Source of the DNA: G965212025 sp965212025
GTDB lineage: Bacteria > Pseudomonadota > Gammaproteobacteria > Poriferisulfidales > Oxydemutatoraceae
Direction of reading: 5' to 3'
Length of the DNA stretch: 64,000 nt
NCBI GenBank assembly: GCA_965212025.1
Contig: OZ243039.1
Span: forward strand, 248,001 to 312,000
Numbering within the stretch: position 1 is the first letter of the stretch; each line of letters begins with the position of its first letter. Below the pieces are notes generated by a model, which was not told where the DNA came from, searched no databases, and saw only the letters and a list, made by a program, of their open reading frames with translations. Below, in pieces: positions 62,231-64,000 of this stretch. The translations under genes were made by a program, and so were the position numbers.

Positions 62231-63352
62231 ATGAGAATAGGCATCTGCAATGAGACGCATGGTGATGAGAGACGCGTTGCACTTGTACCGAGTATCGTAG
62301 AAAAATTAAAGAAAGAAAAAGCGGAAGTTTTTATCCCCGCTGGTGCCGGAGAAGCAGCACACTACCGCGACGATGCATACCTGAAGGCCGGTGCGACTGT
62401 TGTCGAAAAGACAGAAGAACTGGATGTTTTGTTTCGCATTTGCCCGCCTACGGCAGCAGAAATTTCAGGACTGAAAAAAGGCAGCACCCTGATTGGCTTT
62501 TTGAACCCCACGGGGGATCGGGAAGTCATAGAGGCACTGTGTGAACGAGACATTAACAGCTTCGCTTTTGAATTGATGCCGCGAACCACGAGGGCACAGT
62601 CCATGGATGCCTTGTCATCCCAGCGTTCAATAGCCGGTTACCGGGCGGTCTTGGAGGGAGCGAATTTACTCAGCAAATTTTTGCCAATGCTAACCACTCC
62701 AGCCGGGACTGTAAGGCCGGCTCAGGTTTTGGTCATCGGTGTGGGTGTTGCCGGCTTGCAAGCCATCGCAACAGCCAGACGCCTCGGTGCCATGGTAGAG
62801 GCTCAGGACGTGCGCCCCGAGTCCCGGGAGCAGGTTGAGTCCCTGGGGGCAAAATTTATTTCTCCTGGATTGGAAGCGGGTGGCAGCGGCGGATACGCGC
62901 GGGAGCTCACAACTGAAGAAAAAGCAAAACAGGGAGAACTCCTCGCCAAACATATTGCCAAAGCAGATATCGTGATTACGACCGCGGCGATTCCCAATCG
63001 TAAATCGCCAGTCATCGTGCGGACTTCCGTAGTGGAAATGATGCGCGCAGGCTCGGTGATCGTCGATGGGGCAGCTGAAGGCGGCGGCAACTGTGAGCTC
63101 AGCCAGCCTGGAAAGACCATCAGCCACAACGACGTAATCATTCACGCACCATTGAATCTGCCAGCCCGAATCGCCACGCACGCGAGTGACATGCTGGCAA
63201 GGAACTTTTATAACCTGGCGAGATTATTTATCGCTGAAGGTGAAATATCCTTTGACTGGGAAGACGACATTCTGGCCGATTCCTGCATAACGCGTGATGG
63301 CAAAGTCTCTCACCCGCAGGTTCGCGAGTTCATGGGGGAAGAAAGCAAATGA
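62231..63352 (+). CDS. pntAa: NAD(P) transhydrogenase subunit alpha, part 1
   Basis: NAD(H)-binding domain I of the proton-translocating transhydrogenase. 373 residues: MRIGICNETHGDERRVALVP, RSIAGYRAVLEGA, the Rossmann VLVIGVGVAGLQAIATARRLGA, and the loop GAAEGGGNCELSQPG. This organism uses the split three-gene form. The stop overlaps the next start by 4 bases. The enzyme supplies NADPH, useful for the thiol-reducing systems in the window. Confidence 0.96.
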   Translation: MRIGICNETHGDERRVALVPSIVEKLKKEKAEVFIPAGAGEAAHYRDDAYLKAGATVVEKTEELDVLFRICPPTAAEISGLKKGSTLIGFLNPTGDREVIEALCERDINSFAFELMPRTTRAQSMDALSSQRSIAGYRAVLEGANLLSKFLPMLTTPAGTVRPAQVLVIGVGVAGLQAIATARRLGAMVEAQDVRPESREQVESLGAKFISPGLEAGGSGGYARELTTEEKAKQGELLAKHIAKADIVITTAAIPNRKSPVIVRTSVVEMMRAGSVIVDGAAEGGGNCELSQPGKTISHNDVIIHAPLNLPARIATHASDMLARNFYNLARLFIAEGEISFDWEDDILADSCITRDGKVSHPQVREFMGEESK

Positions 63353-63666
63353 TTGAAGACTGGGCGGCCATACAGGGTCTTGCCGCGTTGTATATTTTTC
63401 TTTTGGCGGCCTTTACCGGTTACGAAGTCATAAACCGGGTTCCGGCGATTTTGCATACACCATTGATGTCCGGTTCGAACTTTGTCCACGGCATTGTTCT
63501 GGTGGGTGCCATGGTTGCTTTGGGGCAAACCGATTCGGATAGCGTGGGTCAGCTTGTGATTGGATTTCTGGGTGTGGTTCTGGCGGCAGGAAACGCAGTC
63601 GGTGGATACGTTGTGACCGAAAGGATGCTGCAAATGTTCAGCCGAACCAAAGCAAAAAAACAATAA
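63349..63666 (+). CDS. pntAb: NAD(P) transhydrogenase subunit alpha, part 2
   Basis: Membrane part of the split alpha subunit. 105 residues with three or four hydrophobic helices; YIFLLAAFTGYEVINRVPAILHTPLMSGSNFVHGIVLVGAM is the family core in pieces. 30 bases before pntB. Confidence 0.94.
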   Translation: MIEDWAAIQGLAALYIFLLAAFTGYEVINRVPAILHTPLMSGSNFVHGIVLVGAMVALGQTDSDSVGQLVIGFLGVVLAAGNAVGGYVVTERMLQMFSRTKAKKQ

Positions 63667-63696
63667 CGCAAGCATCAAATTGAAGGAAATAATTTC

Positions 63697-64000
63697 GTGG
63701 ATATAGTCGTTCAAGCTGTTTATTTTGTAACAGCCATCCTTTTTATTTACGGTCTGCGCCAAATGAGTTCGCCGGTGACCGCCAGGCGCGGCATCATTTG
63801 GGCGGGAGCGGGCATGGTTGGTGCGGTGCTGATCACTTTCTTTTGGTCAGGGCTGGGTAATTTCTTTCTGATAACAAGCGCCATACTGCTAGGTGGCGTA
63901 CTTGCATGGGTGTCTGGCAAACGTGTGCAAATGACCGATATGCCGCAAATGGTGGCGTTGTACAACGGCATGGGTGGCGGTGCCGCAGCCTGTATCGCAG
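63697..64000 (+). CDS. pntB: NAD(P) transhydrogenase subunit beta, 3' end outside window
   Basis: GTG at 63697 after AAGGAA. The readable 101 codons show MDIVVQAVYFVTAILFIYGLRQMSSP, hydrophobic helices and the family phrase MTDMPQMVALYNGMGGGAAACIA. The NADP-binding domain III lies beyond base 64000. Third gene of the pnt operon. Confidence 0.95.
   Translation, partial: MDIVVQAVYFVTAILFIYGLRQMSSPVTARRGIIWAGAGMVGAVLITFFWSGLGNFFLITSAILLGGVLAWVSGKRVQMTDMPQMVALYNGMGGGAAACIA

Overview
The window looks like chromosomal DNA of a free-living or symbiotic gammaproteobacterium. The supporting gene orders are surE-pcm-yqaA-nlpD, gshB-ruvX-pyrR, rpsP-rimM-trmD-rplS and rpsO-pnp, plus a Vibrio-type DUF3450/TtpC/ExbB/ExbD/TonB/TPR operon. 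The lanthanide-type methanol dehydrogenase XoxF with XoxG and XoxJ, a periplasmic methanethiol oxidase and ergothioneine synthesis suggest a methylotrophic or C1/methyl-sulfur oxidising, probably aquatic, organism. I cannot assign a genus from sequence alone. There is no rRNA, IS element, integrase, phage module or CRISPR array. One tRNA (Gly, anticodon CCC) is present.

Layout. 1-5.2 kb: topA (cut by the left edge), then rpsO-pnp-msrB. 5.2-12.8 kb, minus strand: a giant secreted repeat protein. It has two RCC1-like blocks and five A/B pairs of cadherin-like domains, a 13-base C tract inside the reading frame, and a badly decayed tandem duplication near the 5' end that breaks the frame. 13.3-19 kb: surE, pcm, yqaA, nlpD, hom, thrC. 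19.1-24.1 kb: the TtpC-type TonB energiser operon. Convergent to it, 24.2-29.2 kb, is a four-gene operon I do not recognise as a named system: a MotA/TolQ/ExbB-family channel, two proteins with an N-terminal membrane anchor, and a membrane-anchored double SUMF1-domain protein. Then msrA and an orphan 351-residue protein.

31.5-37.6 kb, minus strand: acs, an aldehyde dehydrogenase, periplasmic methanethiol oxidase (SBP56 family) and an O6-alkylguanine methyltransferase. 37.6-39.6 kb: tRNA-Gly(CCC), rplS, trmD, rimM, rpsP; the tRNA gene starts inside the last codons of rplS. 39.9-43.7 kb: umuC, umuD, pyrR, ruvX (frame broken by a small decayed duplication) and gshB. 44.4-47.8 kb: pstCAB without pstS or phoU. 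47.8-51.8 kb: egtD, divergent from egtC-egtB-nadC. 52-58.7 kb: class I aldolase, then xoxF, a strong terminator, xoxG, xoxJ, a CxxxCW rhodanese-like protein and two unknown exported proteins. 58.7-61.4 kb: a TlpA-like thioredoxin, dsbD and cutA. 61.7-64 kb: fxsA, pntAa, pntAb and the start of pntB.

How the genes fit together. XoxF and its periplasmic cytochrome oxidise methanol. MtoX would oxidise methanethiol to formaldehyde, sulfide and peroxide. The aldehyde dehydrogenase and acetyl-CoA synthetase could take aldehydes and acids onward. MsrA, MsrB, ergothioneine, glutathione and the DsbD/thioredoxin pair form a strong thiol-redox defence theme. The most unusual items are the SUMF1-linked proton-channel operon, the possibly phase-variable giant surface protein, and the rplS/tRNA-Gly overlap. 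Two separate loci (the giant gene and ruvX) carry direct duplications whose second copy differs mainly by small deletions, so assembly or read error must be excluded before either is called biology.
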